NCBI RefSeq assembly: GCF_030813595.1
Contig: NZ_JAUSUH010000001.1
Span: 248,001 to 312,000, forward strand
Direction of reading: 5' to 3'
DNA from: Ancylobacter vacuolatus
GTDB taxonomy: Bacteria > Pseudomonadota > Alphaproteobacteria > Rhizobiales > Xanthobacteraceae
Length of the DNA: 64,000 bases
Shown: in pieces, positions 9,840-18,708 of the stretch
Position numbering within the stretch: position 1 is the stretch's first letter
Layout of the letters: each line of letters starts with the position of its first letter
Made by a program: the position numbers and the translations under genes
The notes under the pieces: generated by a model
Databases searched by the model: none
What the model was told of the DNA's origin: nothing
The model's input: only the letters and a program-made list of their open reading frames with translations

Positions 9840-10880
9840 ATGACCAGGCCGAAAAGCAGCTTCGCAGGCGAACTCCTCAAGGGAGCCAGCCAGGTTTTCT
9901 TCATGGAGAATTCGCTGACGGGGATACTCTTCTTTGTGGCGATCGCTTTTGCGTCCTACGCCTCCGGTGTGTGGGCGACCACGATCGGCGCGGCGATCGG
10001 TGTCGTGGTCGCGACGCTGACGGCGCGGCTGCTGGATTGCGACGAGAAGTCGGTCGCCTCGGGCCTTTTCGGTTTCAACGGCATCCTCGTCGGCGCGGCG
10101 CTGCCGACCTTTATCGCCGCGTCGCCGCAGCTTTGGGCCTATGTCGTGGTGGGTGCCGCGACCAGCACGGTGGTCACCGCCGCCTTCGGCGCCACCCTCA
10201 CCGGCAAGTGGGGCATTCCCGGCTCGACCGGGCCCTTCGTGCTGACAGGCTGGCTGATGGTCGCCGGCGCCTATTCCTTCGGCGGCCTACACGTAACCGG
10301 CGATGCGCCGAAGCTTGCCACGGACTATGTGCAGGGACTGGCGCCCATTCCTCAGCCGATCGAGCTGGTGCAGATATTCTTCCGCAATATCGGCCAAGTC
10401 TATCTGCTCGGCAGCGAGATTTCCGGCGCGATCATACTGTTGGGCATCTTCATCGCCTCGGTCCCGGCGGGCCTTGCCGCGGCTGCCGGCTCGTTGGTTG
10501 CGATGGTGGTGTCTATCGTCATGGGCGCGGATCCCACCCTCGTCAGCCAAGGGCTCTATGGCTTCAGCCCCGTACTCACCGCCTTGGCCGTAGGCGTCGT
10601 CTTTCTGAAAACCTCGCCGAAAGTGGTGATTTATGCACTGCTCGCCACCGTAACCACAGTCTTCGTCCAGGGAGCGCTCGATGTGATCGTCGCGCCCGCC
10701 GGCGTCCCCTCGTTCACGGCACCCTATGTGCTGACGATGTATCTCTTCATCGCCCCGAAGAAGCTCATGGCGCCGCACCCGCACCGGCCGGTGGCGGGCC
10801 ACATCGTCGGGCATGAGCACAGGCAGACGGGCGCGCGCACGGAGCAGCCGCGCGATCAACCGGGACCGAGCCGGGTTTGA
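9840..10880 (+). CDS. Urea transporter (UT family channel)
   Basis: 346 aa integral membrane protein. It has the duplicated, glycine-rich hydrophobic pattern of the UT (SLC14-like) urea channels and a pore-type segment WGIPGSTGPFVLTGW corresponding to the LPxxTxPF signature. The N-terminus KGASQVFFMENSLTGILFF is characteristic (FMEN near the pore entrance). It begins 16 nt after ureD, so urea uptake is co-expressed with urease. The last ~35 residues are hydrophilic and His/Arg-rich, probably cytoplasmic. Symbols used elsewhere are yut or ureT. Confidence 0.9.
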   Translation: MTRPKSSFAGELLKGASQVFFMENSLTGILFFVAIAFASYASGVWATTIGAAIGVVVATLTARLLDCDEKSVASGLFGFNGILVGAALPTFIAASPQLWAYVVVGAATSTVVTAAFGATLTGKWGIPGSTGPFVLTGWLMVAGAYSFGGLHVTGDAPKLATDYVQGLAPIPQPIELVQIFFRNIGQVYLLGSEISGAIILLGIFIASVPAGLAAAAGSLVAMVVSIVMGADPTLVSQGLYGFSPVLTALAVGVVFLKTSPKVVIYALLATVTTVFVQGALDVIVAPAGVPSFTAPYVLTMYLFIAPKKLMAPHPHRPVAGHIVGHEHRQTGARTEQPRDQPGPSRV

Positions 10881-10959
10881 GCCAACCTGACGTCGACGGT
10901 TCAGCGGAGCGCGGTTCGGATGGAAGGTCCGGACGCACCTCCAGGAAAGGGGAAATGGA

Positions 10960-12201
10960 ATGCAAGCAATCAACGCAGGCGATACCGCCTTCATTCTCCT
11001 GTGCACCGCGCTGGTGTGCATGATGACCCCGGCACTAGCGCTGTTCTATGGCGGCCTTGTGCGGCAGCGGGACATGTTGTCGATCATGATCCAGAACTTC
11101 ATCTGCATGGGGGTGGTTGGGCTGATCTGGGTGTTCGGGGGCTTCAGCCTCGCCTTCGGACCGGATATTGGCGGCGTCATCGGCAGCATCGTGCCCTATT
11201 TCGGCATGTACCATGTCGGCATAGAGCCGAATCCCGAATACGCGCCCAACGTGCCCTTCATCATGGTGTTTGCCTACCAGATGATGTTTGCCATCATCAC
11301 CCCGGCGCTGATGACCGGCGCTTTTGTCGGTCGTTTCCGCTTTGGCGCCTATCTATGCTTCATCGCCCTCTGGACCATCGTCGTCTACCTGCCGGCCGCG
11401 CACTGGATCTGGGGCGGCGGGTTCCTGGCCAAGCTTGGTGTGGTGGACTTCGCGGGCGGTATCGTCATCCATACGGCGGCGGGCTTCTCGGCGTTGGCGA
11501 CGGCGAAATATCTCGGCAAGCGCAAACTGCCGGCGGGCGTTTCTGAATCCGAGCCCGCCAGCCTGCCGCTGGTTGCGCTCGGCGCCGGCCTTCTCTGGTT
11601 CGGCTGGTTCGGCTTCAATGCCGGCGGTGCCTATGCGGCAGATGCGCTCGCCGCCTACGCCTTCACCAACACTATGCTTGCCGGCTCCATCGCCATGCTG
11701 GTGTGGATGTTCTGGGAGTGGCGGGAGCGAGGGCGCGCCTCGTTCTCGGGCATCCTCGTCGGCGCGGTGACCGGCCTTGCGACGATCACCCCGGCCGCCG
11801 GCTATGTGGAGCCGATGGCGGCGCTGCTGATCGGCGCGGTCGGGGCGACCTGCTGCTACTTCGCCAAATATGTGCAGCAATGGCTGAAGGTGGACGACAC
11901 ACTTGAGGTTTGGCGCGCGCACGGCGTCGGCGGCATGACCGGCGCGATCCTGATCGGCGTTACCGCGAGTTCCCACATCAATTCGGTGACGGCGGGGATC
12001 GGCCAGCTCGGCGTGCAACTGCTCGCCGTGGTGATCGTCGCAACCTACGCCTCGGCTGTGACGTTCATCCTGCTGAAGGTGCTGGACGTCTTCGGCGTGC
12101 TCCGCGTGTCGGACGACATCCAGATGAAGGGGCTCGACGAGACCCTGTATGGCGAGGACGCCTACAACCTTTGGAACATGGATCGCACATTGCCGAAGTA
12201 A
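10960..12201 (+). CDS. amt: Ammonium channel (Amt/MEP/Rh family)
   Basis: 413 aa with about eleven transmembrane helices. Family features: GDTAFILLCTALVCMMTPALALFYGGLVR at the N-terminus, the twin pore histidines in VIHTAAGFSA and WRAHGVGGMTGAI, and LKVLDVFGVLRVSDD near the C-terminus. Amt proteins conduct ammonium across the inner membrane. Here, next to the urea channel and urease, it can recover or release the ammonium made from urea. A ribosome site (AAGGGGAA) precedes ATG 10960. No glnK lies next to it in the window. Confidence 0.95.
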   Translation: MQAINAGDTAFILLCTALVCMMTPALALFYGGLVRQRDMLSIMIQNFICMGVVGLIWVFGGFSLAFGPDIGGVIGSIVPYFGMYHVGIEPNPEYAPNVPFIMVFAYQMMFAIITPALMTGAFVGRFRFGAYLCFIALWTIVVYLPAAHWIWGGGFLAKLGVVDFAGGIVIHTAAGFSALATAKYLGKRKLPAGVSESEPASLPLVALGAGLLWFGWFGFNAGGAYAADALAAYAFTNTMLAGSIAMLVWMFWEWRERGRASFSGILVGAVTGLATITPAAGYVEPMAALLIGAVGATCCYFAKYVQQWLKVDDTLEVWRAHGVGGMTGAILIGVTASSHINSVTAGIGQLGVQLLAVVIVATYASAVTFILLKVLDVFGVLRVSDDIQMKGLDETLYGEDAYNLWNMDRTLPK

Positions 12202-12211
12202 CCATCTGGTC

Positions 12212-12244
12212 GGAAGTGGCGATCCGGGTCGGCTCGCCACTTCC
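12212..12244 (+). terminator. Hairpin after the urease/urea/ammonium operon
   Basis: GGAAGTGGCG (12212-12221) pairs perfectly with CGCCACTTCC (12235-12244) across a 13 nt loop, 10 nt after the amt stop. There is no T-run, so it is either a weak or Rho-assisted terminator or an mRNA 3'-end stabiliser. Confidence 0.5.
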
Positions 12245-12305
12245 ATCGGTCACCGGCGCATGGCTGCCACCGGGCTCTGGAGAGCCTGTCCAGCACGGGG
12301 GGCGG

Positions 12306-12533
12306 TCATGCCGGATAGGCGGAGCGAGCCCGCGCGGCCTTCAGCCCGGTGACCGTCGCGTTAAGCGTGATGTCCTTGGCCACGTCGATCATCGCGATGA
12401 AGGCCCCGTGGGCATTGAGCCACGAACCACGCGCCTTGCCCTGCCACCGGGTCGTGTGCTCAGCGTCCAGTCGCGCCCAAACGATGGCGCTCGCCACACG
12501 GATGCCAAACGGCGCCGCCGCAGACGGGCCCAC
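12306..12533 (-). CDS. Small hypothetical protein at the end of the efflux operon
   Basis: 75 aa from a GTG start, 18 nt downstream of the HlyD-type adaptor gene on the same strand. I do not recognise a family. Codon third positions are strongly G/C, as in real genes of this genome, which supports coding. The protein is soluble-looking with no signal peptide (WARLDAEHTTRWQGKARGSW, then a mildly hydrophobic AFIAMIDVAK). It may be a fourth gene of the aaeXAB-like unit or chance; the start is uncertain, with another GTG at 12497. Confidence 0.4.
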   Translation of the reverse strand: MGPSAAAPFGIRVASAIVWARLDAEHTTRWQGKARGSWLNAHGAFIAMIDVAKDITLNATVTGLKAARARSAYPA

Positions 12534-12551
12534 GCTGGGGCCGCCAGCGCT

Positions 12552-13430
12552 CTAGCGCGTTTCCCGAGCCGGCTTTATGACCACCGTGGCCGACATACCG
12601 GCGGCGAGGCGGACATTCGGCGGCACCGCCTCCAGCTTGATCCGCACCGGAAGGCGCTGAGCCAGGCGGATCCAGCTGAACTGCGGATCGACGCGCGCCA
12701 GCAGGCCCGCCGCATCATCAGGATTGGCGATCGCGCGGGCGAGCCCCTCGACCACACCGTCCAGCACCACGCTGCCGGCCATCAGCTCCACCTGCGCCGG
12801 CGCGCCCTCTTTGATCTGCGGGACTTTGGTCTCCTGAAAGTAGCCATAGACATAGAACGAATCCGAATCGACCAGCGCCATCACGCCCTGTCCGGCGGTG
12901 GCGTAGTCGCCCGCGACGGCGGTGAGATTGGTCACATAGCCGCTCACCGCTGCATGCACGCGGCTGCGGCGCATGTTGATTTCGGCGATGGTGAGCTCGG
13001 CCTGTGCGACGTGAAACGCCGCTTCGGCTTCCGCCGCCGTCGTCTGCATGCGCTCCCCGGTCTCGGCGGAGAAGCCGGGGCTGTCTTCGCGCTGCAAGGT
13101 GAGAAAGCGCCTGGCGTTCTCCTGTGCGAGGCTCAGCGCCGCCGCCTTCATCGTGACGTTGGCCTTGGCGAGGTTCAGCGCAGCATGAAACCGCTCGGGG
13201 TCGATCTCGAAAAGCAGATCGCCTTTTTCGACCGCCTGGTTGTCGCGCACATGGATGGTGCTGATCAGCCCCGACACGTCAGGAGCGACCTGCAGGACAT
13301 CGGCGAGCACCCGCGCATCACGTGTCCAGGGCGACAGGAGGTAGTAGTTCCAGAACTGCCACCCGGCGAAGGAGGCAAGGGCGACGAAGGCGGTCGTCAC
13401 TGCCGCCCGGATCAGCTTGCCCGCGTTCAT
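12552..13430 (-). CDS. HlyD/EmrA-type periplasmic adaptor (AaeA-like)
   Basis: 292 aa. Membrane-fusion protein linking an inner-membrane exporter to the envelope. One N-terminal membrane anchor (residues ~8-28, AAVTTAFVALASFAGWQFW) is followed by the biotinyl-lipoyl-like half motif VAPDVSGLISTIHVRDNQAVEKGDLLFEID, a helical hairpin and the second half RSRVHAAVSGYVTNLTAVAGDYATAGQGVMALVD. It overlaps the upstream DUF1656 gene by ATGA. With the DUF1656 and FUSC genes it has the AaeA-AaeX-AaeB layout, a type known for exporting aromatic carboxylic acids; the substrate here is inferred only. Confidence 0.88.
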   Translation of the reverse strand: MNAGKLIRAAVTTAFVALASFAGWQFWNYYLLSPWTRDARVLADVLQVAPDVSGLISTIHVRDNQAVEKGDLLFEIDPERFHAALNLAKANVTMKAAALSLAQENARRFLTLQREDSPGFSAETGERMQTTAAEAEAAFHVAQAELTIAEINMRRSRVHAAVSGYVTNLTAVAGDYATAGQGVMALVDSDSFYVYGYFQETKVPQIKEGAPAQVELMAGSVVLDGVVEGLARAIANPDDAAGLLARVDPQFSWIRLAQRLPVRIKLEAVPPNVRLAAGMSATVVIKPARETR

Positions 13431-13660
13431 GCCGGACCTCCTGTTAGCTGCGGCAGCCCGACGCTCAACCCGACCAGCACGATCACATAGAGCGCGGCGT
13501 CGAACAGAGGACGATGCCAGACGACATCATAGAAACCGCACCACTGCGCCAGCCGGCTCAGGGCGAGGAAGGGAATGAACGCCGCCAACGCCCAGAACAG
13601 GACCGGCGGCAGGTAGAAGCCGAAGAAATCGAACGTATGAAACAGCGGATTCCAGGTCAT
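13427..13660 (-). CDS. DUF1656 small membrane protein (AaeX-like)
   Basis: 77 aa with two predicted membrane helices (FYLPPVLFWALAAFIPFLAL and ALYVIVLVGLSVGLPQL). DUF1656 proteins accompany FUSC exporters (AaeX in E. coli) and their function is not settled. The frame extends upstream inside the FUSC gene, but ATG 13660 overlaps the FUSC stop by ATGA and gives the family start MTWNPLFHTFDFFGFYLPP. Both junctions in this three-gene unit are 4 nt overlaps, indicating tight translational coupling. Confidence 0.85.
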   Translation of the reverse strand: MTWNPLFHTFDFFGFYLPPVLFWALAAFIPFLALSRLAQWCGFYDVVWHRPLFDAALYVIVLVGLSVGLPQLTGGPA

Positions 13661-15801
13661 AGAAGGCGTCCGTCGAGGCTGGCAAAATCGCGGAAGGCGT
13701 GATCGCGCATGAGGCGATCCTCGAGAAAACGCAGGCAGGTCGCAGCCTCCACCACAAGGCCAGCGGCGCGGGAGCCCGGCCGGCAATCGTCGGCCTCCAG
13801 TGCCAACCACATCCCTGCCAAGGCGTCTCGCGCCGCGTCGGGCGGCACGGTTCCCGAGGGTGCGGCTTCCGAGGGTGCCGAGGACGGCCATGCCGCGAAG
13901 AGCGCGGCCAGACGCTGGAGGCCGCCCTCGATCGCCCGGCGCGCGGGTTCAGGCAGTGACGGGTCGGTTGCCACCTGCCTCAGCCGGCCGAGCTCGCGGG
14001 CGCTCGAAGCGCAGGCGAGCAGTCCGCGCAGCAGGCGGTCATGCCCGGCCCGCGCCAGCGAAAGCTGCGGCAGCAGCGCACCGAGAAGATGGGTGATTTC
14101 GCGGGCGACCTGCGAGGGCGCCCGCTCGCCATTTGCGGCTTGCGGAAGCAGGACGCACAGCGTGTGGCGCACAGCCCTGCGGCGGGGGCCCCGGGCGGTC
14201 GCCGGCACGAGGCGCGCCACCATCAGGCAGACAAACATGCCGAACACCAGACCGAAGCAGAAATTGGCGAAGGTCAGCGGATCCGGCGTGAAGACATTCC
14301 CCGTCGCGGCGGCGGCGACATAGAAAATGGTGAACGTTCCCGCCGACCGGGCGTAGCCCGGCGTGCCGATCAACAGGCCGGCCGGCAGCAGCACAAGAAA
14401 GAGGAAGGCCGCCAGCGTCTGGAAGCCTTCAAGCCAGGGGTAGATGAAGGCGATGGTGAAATAGGCGCAGAAGCAGGCGGCGACCACGGCCCGCAGATAG
14501 GGCCAGCCGAGCCGGGCTGGATCATCGGTGTTCACGCACTGATAGTTCATGAGGGCGAGCCCGGTGATGCCGGCAATGCCCTGATCCCATTGCGTCGCAT
14601 GCCAGAAAGCGCAGAAGATCATCAGCGCCAGCGCGGCGCGTGTTCCCTGCAGCAGGGCTGTCGGGTGAGAGGACGCTGCCGCGGCGTGGCGCGGCGTGGA
14701 CCGCTGGCGGCTGTGCCGGAAGACGGCCTGTTGGGCGAGAAGGAGCAGCGACAGGTCGCGCAGCATCCCGGTCGCCTGCCGGCAGACCAGGATGGCGTCA
14801 GCTCGGGCGCCGAGCGGGAGGCCATCGCTCATCCCTTGAATGCTTCGGGCGAGCCCGGCCAACTGTCGGCGAACGCCCGTGAGATCAGCGCGCACGCGCG
14901 CGGGATCGCCCGGCATGGCGGGGTCGGCGCCGATGCGGCCCAACGCCAGGATCGTCGGCTCAAGCGCGGCGGTCAGCGGTTCAGGCAGAGCCGTGCCCCC
15001 CTCCTGCAGGGCGGCGAGGCGCAGATGGAGCCCCCGCGCGGCGGCAAGCACAGCGAGGAACTCCCGCGTGACCTCGTCCATCGCGGCAGCGTCCGCCCGC
15101 ATCTCCGGGGCCTCGAACCGCGTGTAGGAACGCAGTGCGTCAAATTTGACCAGCTGGGGAAGGATCGTCCTACGCTCGTCGATCAAGGCCTGTCCGCCAG
15201 TCGCGGCCCGCAGGGACAAAGCGCAATGATCGGCAAGTGCGCGGAAGGTGCTGGCCATAAGCCCCCGCAGCTGCGTGCCGGCGTGATCGGGCAGCACCAG
15301 CGCGCCGGCCAGAGTGGCGCAGGCGATGCCGATGCTGATCTCGCTCACCCGATCCACGGCGACGAGCCAGGCGCCGCCGGGGTTCGCCGCACCCTGAAAA
15401 GTGACCAGCAGCCCGGTAAAGCCCGCCAGCATGAAGCCATAGGCGGTGAAGTTGCTCGCCCGCGCGGCGCCGTAATAACAGGCGAACACCCAGACCATCG
15501 CGCTCCCGACCAGAAGCAGCGGATCCTGGGAGAACAGCTTGACGGCTGTCAGCGCGTAGGCCGACGCGGCAATCGTGCCGAGAAACCGGAATGACCCCTT
15601 GGCCAGCGCTGCGCCTGTCGAAGACTGGGTCAGCAGGTAGACCGTGAGTATGGCCCATTGCGGTTCCTGAAGTTCCAGCCAGTAAGCAATAGCCAGCGCC
15701 GCGATGGCGGCGGCAGCGAGGCGGGAGGCGAAGACAATGTTGCGCCAGGACAAGTTGAATAGAATGTCGGACTGCCTTACGGTAATAAGCTCTTCGATCA
15801 A
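13657..15801 (-). CDS. FUSC family inner-membrane exporter (AaeB/fusaric-acid-resistance-like)
   Basis: 714 aa. Two hydrophobic blocks (about residues 25-175 and 375-530), each with several helices, are separated by long helical soluble regions, the fusaric acid resistance (FUSC) fold. Members export aromatic acids or related toxic weak acids with a HlyD-type adaptor. The start is a TTG with AGGA just upstream (rare codon, acceptable spacing); a downstream TTG near residue 18 is possible. First gene of the efflux operon; a palindrome about 65 bp upstream may be its operator. The regulator gene is not adjacent. Confidence 0.88.
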   Translation of the reverse strand: MIEELITVRQSDILFNLSWRNIVFASRLAAAAIAALAIAYWLELQEPQWAILTVYLLTQSSTGAALAKGSFRFLGTIAASAYALTAVKLFSQDPLLLVGSAMVWVFACYYGAARASNFTAYGFMLAGFTGLLVTFQGAANPGGAWLVAVDRVSEISIGIACATLAGALVLPDHAGTQLRGLMASTFRALADHCALSLRAATGGQALIDERRTILPQLVKFDALRSYTRFEAPEMRADAAAMDEVTREFLAVLAAARGLHLRLAALQEGGTALPEPLTAALEPTILALGRIGADPAMPGDPARVRADLTGVRRQLAGLARSIQGMSDGLPLGARADAILVCRQATGMLRDLSLLLLAQQAVFRHSRQRSTPRHAAAASSHPTALLQGTRAALALMIFCAFWHATQWDQGIAGITGLALMNYQCVNTDDPARLGWPYLRAVVAACFCAYFTIAFIYPWLEGFQTLAAFLFLVLLPAGLLIGTPGYARSAGTFTIFYVAAAATGNVFTPDPLTFANFCFGLVFGMFVCLMVARLVPATARGPRRRAVRHTLCVLLPQAANGERAPSQVAREITHLLGALLPQLSLARAGHDRLLRGLLACASSARELGRLRQVATDPSLPEPARRAIEGGLQRLAALFAAWPSSAPSEAAPSGTVPPDAARDALAGMWLALEADDCRPGSRAAGLVVEAATCLRFLEDRLMRDHAFRDFASLDGRLL

Positions 15802-16292
15802 TAGATCCTAGCCACCTATGCGGCGGATTATCAGCATTTTCTCGACCAAGAGTACTGACGAGTGTTAATAGATCAATCTATTGATCCGAAACTGTTGAAA
15901 TTCACCCAACCTGCTCGGAAGCGTAACAGATTCTAGGGCAAAATTCAACTTGACTTGTCGATCTGCGGGGTAATCAAAATGTGGCCTCTCGCTCGTCAAC
16001 GGCCACGGTATGCAGGCAACGCGACGCAGAGGCGTGGTCGAAAGCTCAGCCATTTTTATGGGCGCCATTGGCCTTGTTGTGGGTATGGGTAACGGTCAGG
16101 CTCGTGCGTACAATTCGCACCCCCGTGTCAGTCCAGCTCGTCGAATGAAAGCGCGTGAGGGGCGCTGAGTCGTTCCGCCGCAGGCGAAGCGCTCCCGTTG
16201 AGGTTCATCTTTGGTGTTCAGCTGGGGTCCACGGCCGCTTTGTGTCAGTGATTATCTAACGAAATCAATGACATGCGGGAGCATAGAAAGCC
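15802..16292. other. Intergenic region between the FUSC gene and tRNA-Glu
   Basis: About 490 bp. A 67-codon minus-strand frame (15865-16068) has no ribosome site or family resemblance and is not called. The first 200 bp are AT-richer and carry the 15867-15882 palindrome, consistent with the promoter of the efflux operon. Nothing else was identified. Confidence 0.6.
15867..15882. promoter_or_regulatory. Palindrome AATAGAT-CA-ATCTATT, candidate operator of the efflux operon
   Basis: Perfect 7 bp arms separated by 2 bp, 66 bp upstream of the FUSC start. A further half-site (AATAGAT) lies at the FUSC start itself, near 15800-15806. The layout suits a dimeric repressor or activator of the MarR, TetR or LysR type. 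Confidence 0.45.
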
Positions 16293-16367
16293 TGGCGCGC
16301 CCTAGGGGAGTCGAACCCCTCTCTCCACCGTGAAAGGGTGGCGTCCTAACCGATAGACGAAGGGCGC
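16293..16367 (-). tRNA. tRNA-Glu (anticodon TTC)
   Basis: Minus-strand cloverleaf. Acceptor GCGCCCT (16361-16367) pairs with AGGGCGC (16297-16303). The anticodon arm CCACC-CTTTCAC-GGTGG carries TTC, the T-arm contains GTTCGACTC, and an encoded CCA lies at 16293-16295. It stands alone, with no associated integrase. Confidence 0.95.
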
Positions 16368-16665
16368 GCAGGCCGGGGCCTTATAGGGTGACGCGCGGCG
16401 GCGCGCAAGATGGCCCGATGGGCGTCATCCACAGGCATGGCGCCCAAGCGCCCGAAATGCCTTCGCCCAACGCGAATGCGCGTGCCGGGGAGCCGGCGAC
16501 GGGGAGGGCGGCGGCGCGAAGCCTCGTGCCGCTGGCGACGCGGCGCCAGCAGGCAAGGCCAAGAAACCTTCGCCTAGCGGGCAGAGGCCGGGTCGGACCA
16601 AGTCGCGCCGCCTCGCGCCGCCCGCGGGGCCGGCAAGGCGTGCCGGCCCCGGGCTCAAGGCCGCG

Positions 16666-17088
16666 TCACCACTTGCCGGTATTGGCCATCGACGCCCAGG
16701 GCTCCAGCGGCGGCAGCGCGTCGCCCTTCTGCAGCAGCTCGATCGAGATGTTGTCGGGCGAGCGGACAAAGGCCATGCGGCCGTCGCGCGGCGGGCGGTT
16801 GATGGTCACGCCGCCATCCTGCAGCTTCTGGCAAGCGGCATAGATGTCGTCGACCTCGAAGGCGAGATGGCCGAAATTACGCCCCTCGCCATAGGGTTCC
16901 GGGTCCCAATTATAGGTCAGCTCCACTTCGGCGACGCCTTGCTGGCCGGGAGCGGCGAGGAAGATCAGCGTGAAGCGCCCTTGCGGCGATTCCTTGCGCC
17001 GCACCTCGGTGAGCCCCAGCTTGTTGCAGTAGAAATCCAGCGAGGCGTCGATATCGGTGACGCGCACCATGGTGTGAAGGTACTTCAT
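16666..17088 (-). CDS. gloA: Lactoylglutathione lyase (glyoxalase I)
   Basis: 140 aa VOC-fold enzyme that converts the methylglyoxal-glutathione hemithioacetal to S-lactoylglutathione in the cytoplasm. Metal ligands are at the expected places: His5 (YLHTMVRV), Glu56 ([10 protein letters not shown]), His74 ([11 protein letters not shown]) and Glu117 (ISIELLQ), the arrangement of the nickel/cobalt-type E. coli GloA. ATG 17088 gives the exact family start [10 protein letters not shown]; the longer open frame upstream overlaps the divergent sirtuin gene and is spurious. Confidence 0.95.
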   Translation of the reverse strand: MKYLHTMVRVTDIDASLDFYCNKLGLTEVRRKESPQGRFTLIFLAAPGQQGVAEVELTYNWDPEPYGEGRNFGHLAFEVDDIYAACQKLQDGGVTINRPPRDGRMAFVRSPDNISIELLQKGDALPPLEPWASMANTGKW

Positions 17089-17142
17089 GAGTCCTCTCAA
17101 AGGCTGCCGCCGGGGTGTCCGCGGATCGGGTGAGCGCAACAT

Positions 17143-17910
17143 ATGATGAGTGGCGATGACATCAAGGCGGCGGCCGCCGAGCTTGCCGCCGTACTGGCCG
17201 ACATGCGGGCCGGGGTTGCCTTCACCGGCGCGGGAATCTCCACCGAATGCGGCATTCCCGATTTCCGCTCGCCCGGCGGGCTGTGGTCCCGTAACCGGCC
17301 GATCGACTACCAGGATTTCCTCGCCAGCCGGGAGATGCGGGCCGAGGCCTGGCGGCGGCGCTTCGCTCTGGAGCCCGCGCTTGGCGGAGCAAAGCCTGGG
17401 CGTGGACACCGGGCGTTGTCGACGCTCGCGGGTGAGGGCCGTCTGCGGGGCATCATCACCCAGAACATTGACGGCCTGCACCAGGCCTCGGGCGTCGCCG
17501 AGGGGCAACTGGTCGAGCTGCATGGCAACAGCACCTACGCCACCTGCCTCGACTGCGGCACCCGCTATGAACTGGACTGGGTCCGCGCCCGTTTCGAAGC
17601 CGGGCAGGGGCGGGCGCCGGACTGCGCGGCCTGCGCGGGCCCGGTCAAGAGTGCGACCATTTCCTTTGGCCAACCGATGCCGGCGGCGGCGATGGCGCGG
17701 GCCGCGGCACTTAGCGGCGCCTGCGATGTCTTCCTCGTTCTCGGTTCCTCGCTGGTGGTATGGCCGGCGGCCGGCTTTCCCGTGCAGGCCAAGCGCGCCG
17801 GCGCCACCCTCGTCATCCTCAATCGCGAACCGACCGAGCTCGACGATCTGGCCGACCTCGTCATCCATGCCGATATTGGCGATGTGTTCGAGGCGGCAAT
17901 GGCCCGGTGA
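17143..17910 (+). CDS. Sir2-family NAD-dependent protein deacylase
   Basis: 255 aa. Removes acyl groups from lysines using NAD. Motifs: [20 protein letters not shown] (NAD binding), [12 protein letters not shown], catalytic His127 in ELHGN, and four zinc cysteines Cys135, Cys138, Cys161 and Cys164. The spacing is that of a complete bacterial sirtuin (CobB-like). It is divergent from gloA with a 54 bp gap. ATG 17146 directly follows and is an equally possible start. Confidence 0.93.
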   Translation: MMSGDDIKAAAAELAAVLADMRAGVAFTGAGISTECGIPDFRSPGGLWSRNRPIDYQDFLASREMRAEAWRRRFALEPALGGAKPGRGHRALSTLAGEGRLRGIITQNIDGLHQASGVAEGQLVELHGNSTYATCLDCGTRYELDWVRARFEAGQGRAPDCAACAGPVKSATISFGQPMPAAAMARAAALSGACDVFLVLGSSLVVWPAAGFPVQAKRAGATLVILNREPTELDDLADLVIHADIGDVFEAAMAR

Positions 17911-18038
17911 CGGGACGGGAATCGCGTGGCGAATCAATTTGGGTGTTTTCGTGACCGCAGCGGGTGCTATGCTTCGGCCTCGGAATCATGGTTTTCGCCA
18001 GCTGGGGCGAAAAAGGTTTTCCTGGAGGTAGGCAGCCG

Positions 18039-18641
18039 ATGGTGTCGGACGGGTCTCTGCCACGCACGGGAACGGGCTCTCGCGACGAGCTGGATCAGGA
18101 CGCCGAGGGCCGCGAGCGCCAGGATGGCAACGTCCTCCAGATCGCCGGCAGCATCAAATGGTTCGACCTGTCCAAGGGCTACGGCTTCGTCGTCCCCGAT
18201 GATGGCAGCGGCGACGTGATGCTGCATGTCACCTGCCTGCGGCGCGGCGGCTTCACGACGGCACAGGAAGGCGCTCGGGTCGTGTGCGAGGTGGTGGCGC
18301 GCGAGCGCGGCTTCCAGGCGCTGCGCGTGCTCTCCATGGACGAGACCACCGCCGTGCATCACTCGCAGCTGCCGCAGGCGCGCACCCATGTGACCGTCCA
18401 GCCGGTCGGCGGCTTCGAGCGGGCCTGGGTGAAGTGGTTCAACCGGCTGCGCGGCTTCGGCTTCCTCTCGCGCGGCGAGGGCACCGAGGACATTTTCGTC
18501 CATATGGAGACGCTGCGTCGCCACGGCCTGGCGGAGCTGCGGCCGGGGCAGATCGTGCTGGTGCGCTTCGGGCCGGGACCGAAAGGCCTTATGGCTGCCG
18601 AAGTGCGGCCCGATGGTGCTGCAACTCCCTCGTCTCACTAG
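18039..18641 (+). CDS. Protein with two cold-shock domains
   Basis: 200 aa. Two nucleic-acid-binding cold-shock domains lie at about residues 33-95 (GSIKWFDLSKGYGFVVPD) and 128-190 (AWVKWFNRLRGFGFLSRG), joined by a basic linker. The second keeps the RNP2-like DIFVH; the first has DVMLH, losing the usual Phe. Double-CSD proteins are typical of Alphaproteobacteria and are thought to act as RNA chaperones. ATG 18039 is chosen because GGAGG lies about 10 nt before it; the frame is open 25 codons further up. Confidence 0.9.
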   Translation: MVSDGSLPRTGTGSRDELDQDAEGRERQDGNVLQIAGSIKWFDLSKGYGFVVPDDGSGDVMLHVTCLRRGGFTTAQEGARVVCEVVARERGFQALRVLSMDETTAVHHSQLPQARTHVTVQPVGGFERAWVKWFNRLRGFGFLSRGEGTEDIFVHMETLRRHGLAELRPGQIVLVRFGPGPKGLMAAEVRPDGAATPSSH

Positions 18642-18708
18642 GGAAGGCGCCCGGCGGCGTCGCGCTTGTCCCGGCAGCAAGAATTTCGACAGCAAGAATC
18701 CCTAGAGC

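Noticed and set aside
14041-15594. 517-codon plus-strand frame opposite the FUSC gene
   Set aside because: Same GC-bias shadow effect; no domain resemblance, while the minus strand encodes a full FUSC protein.
15865-16068. 67-codon minus-strand ORF between the FUSC gene and tRNA-Glu
   Set aside because: No ribosome site, no recognisable family, and it overlaps the probable operator and promoter of the efflux operon.
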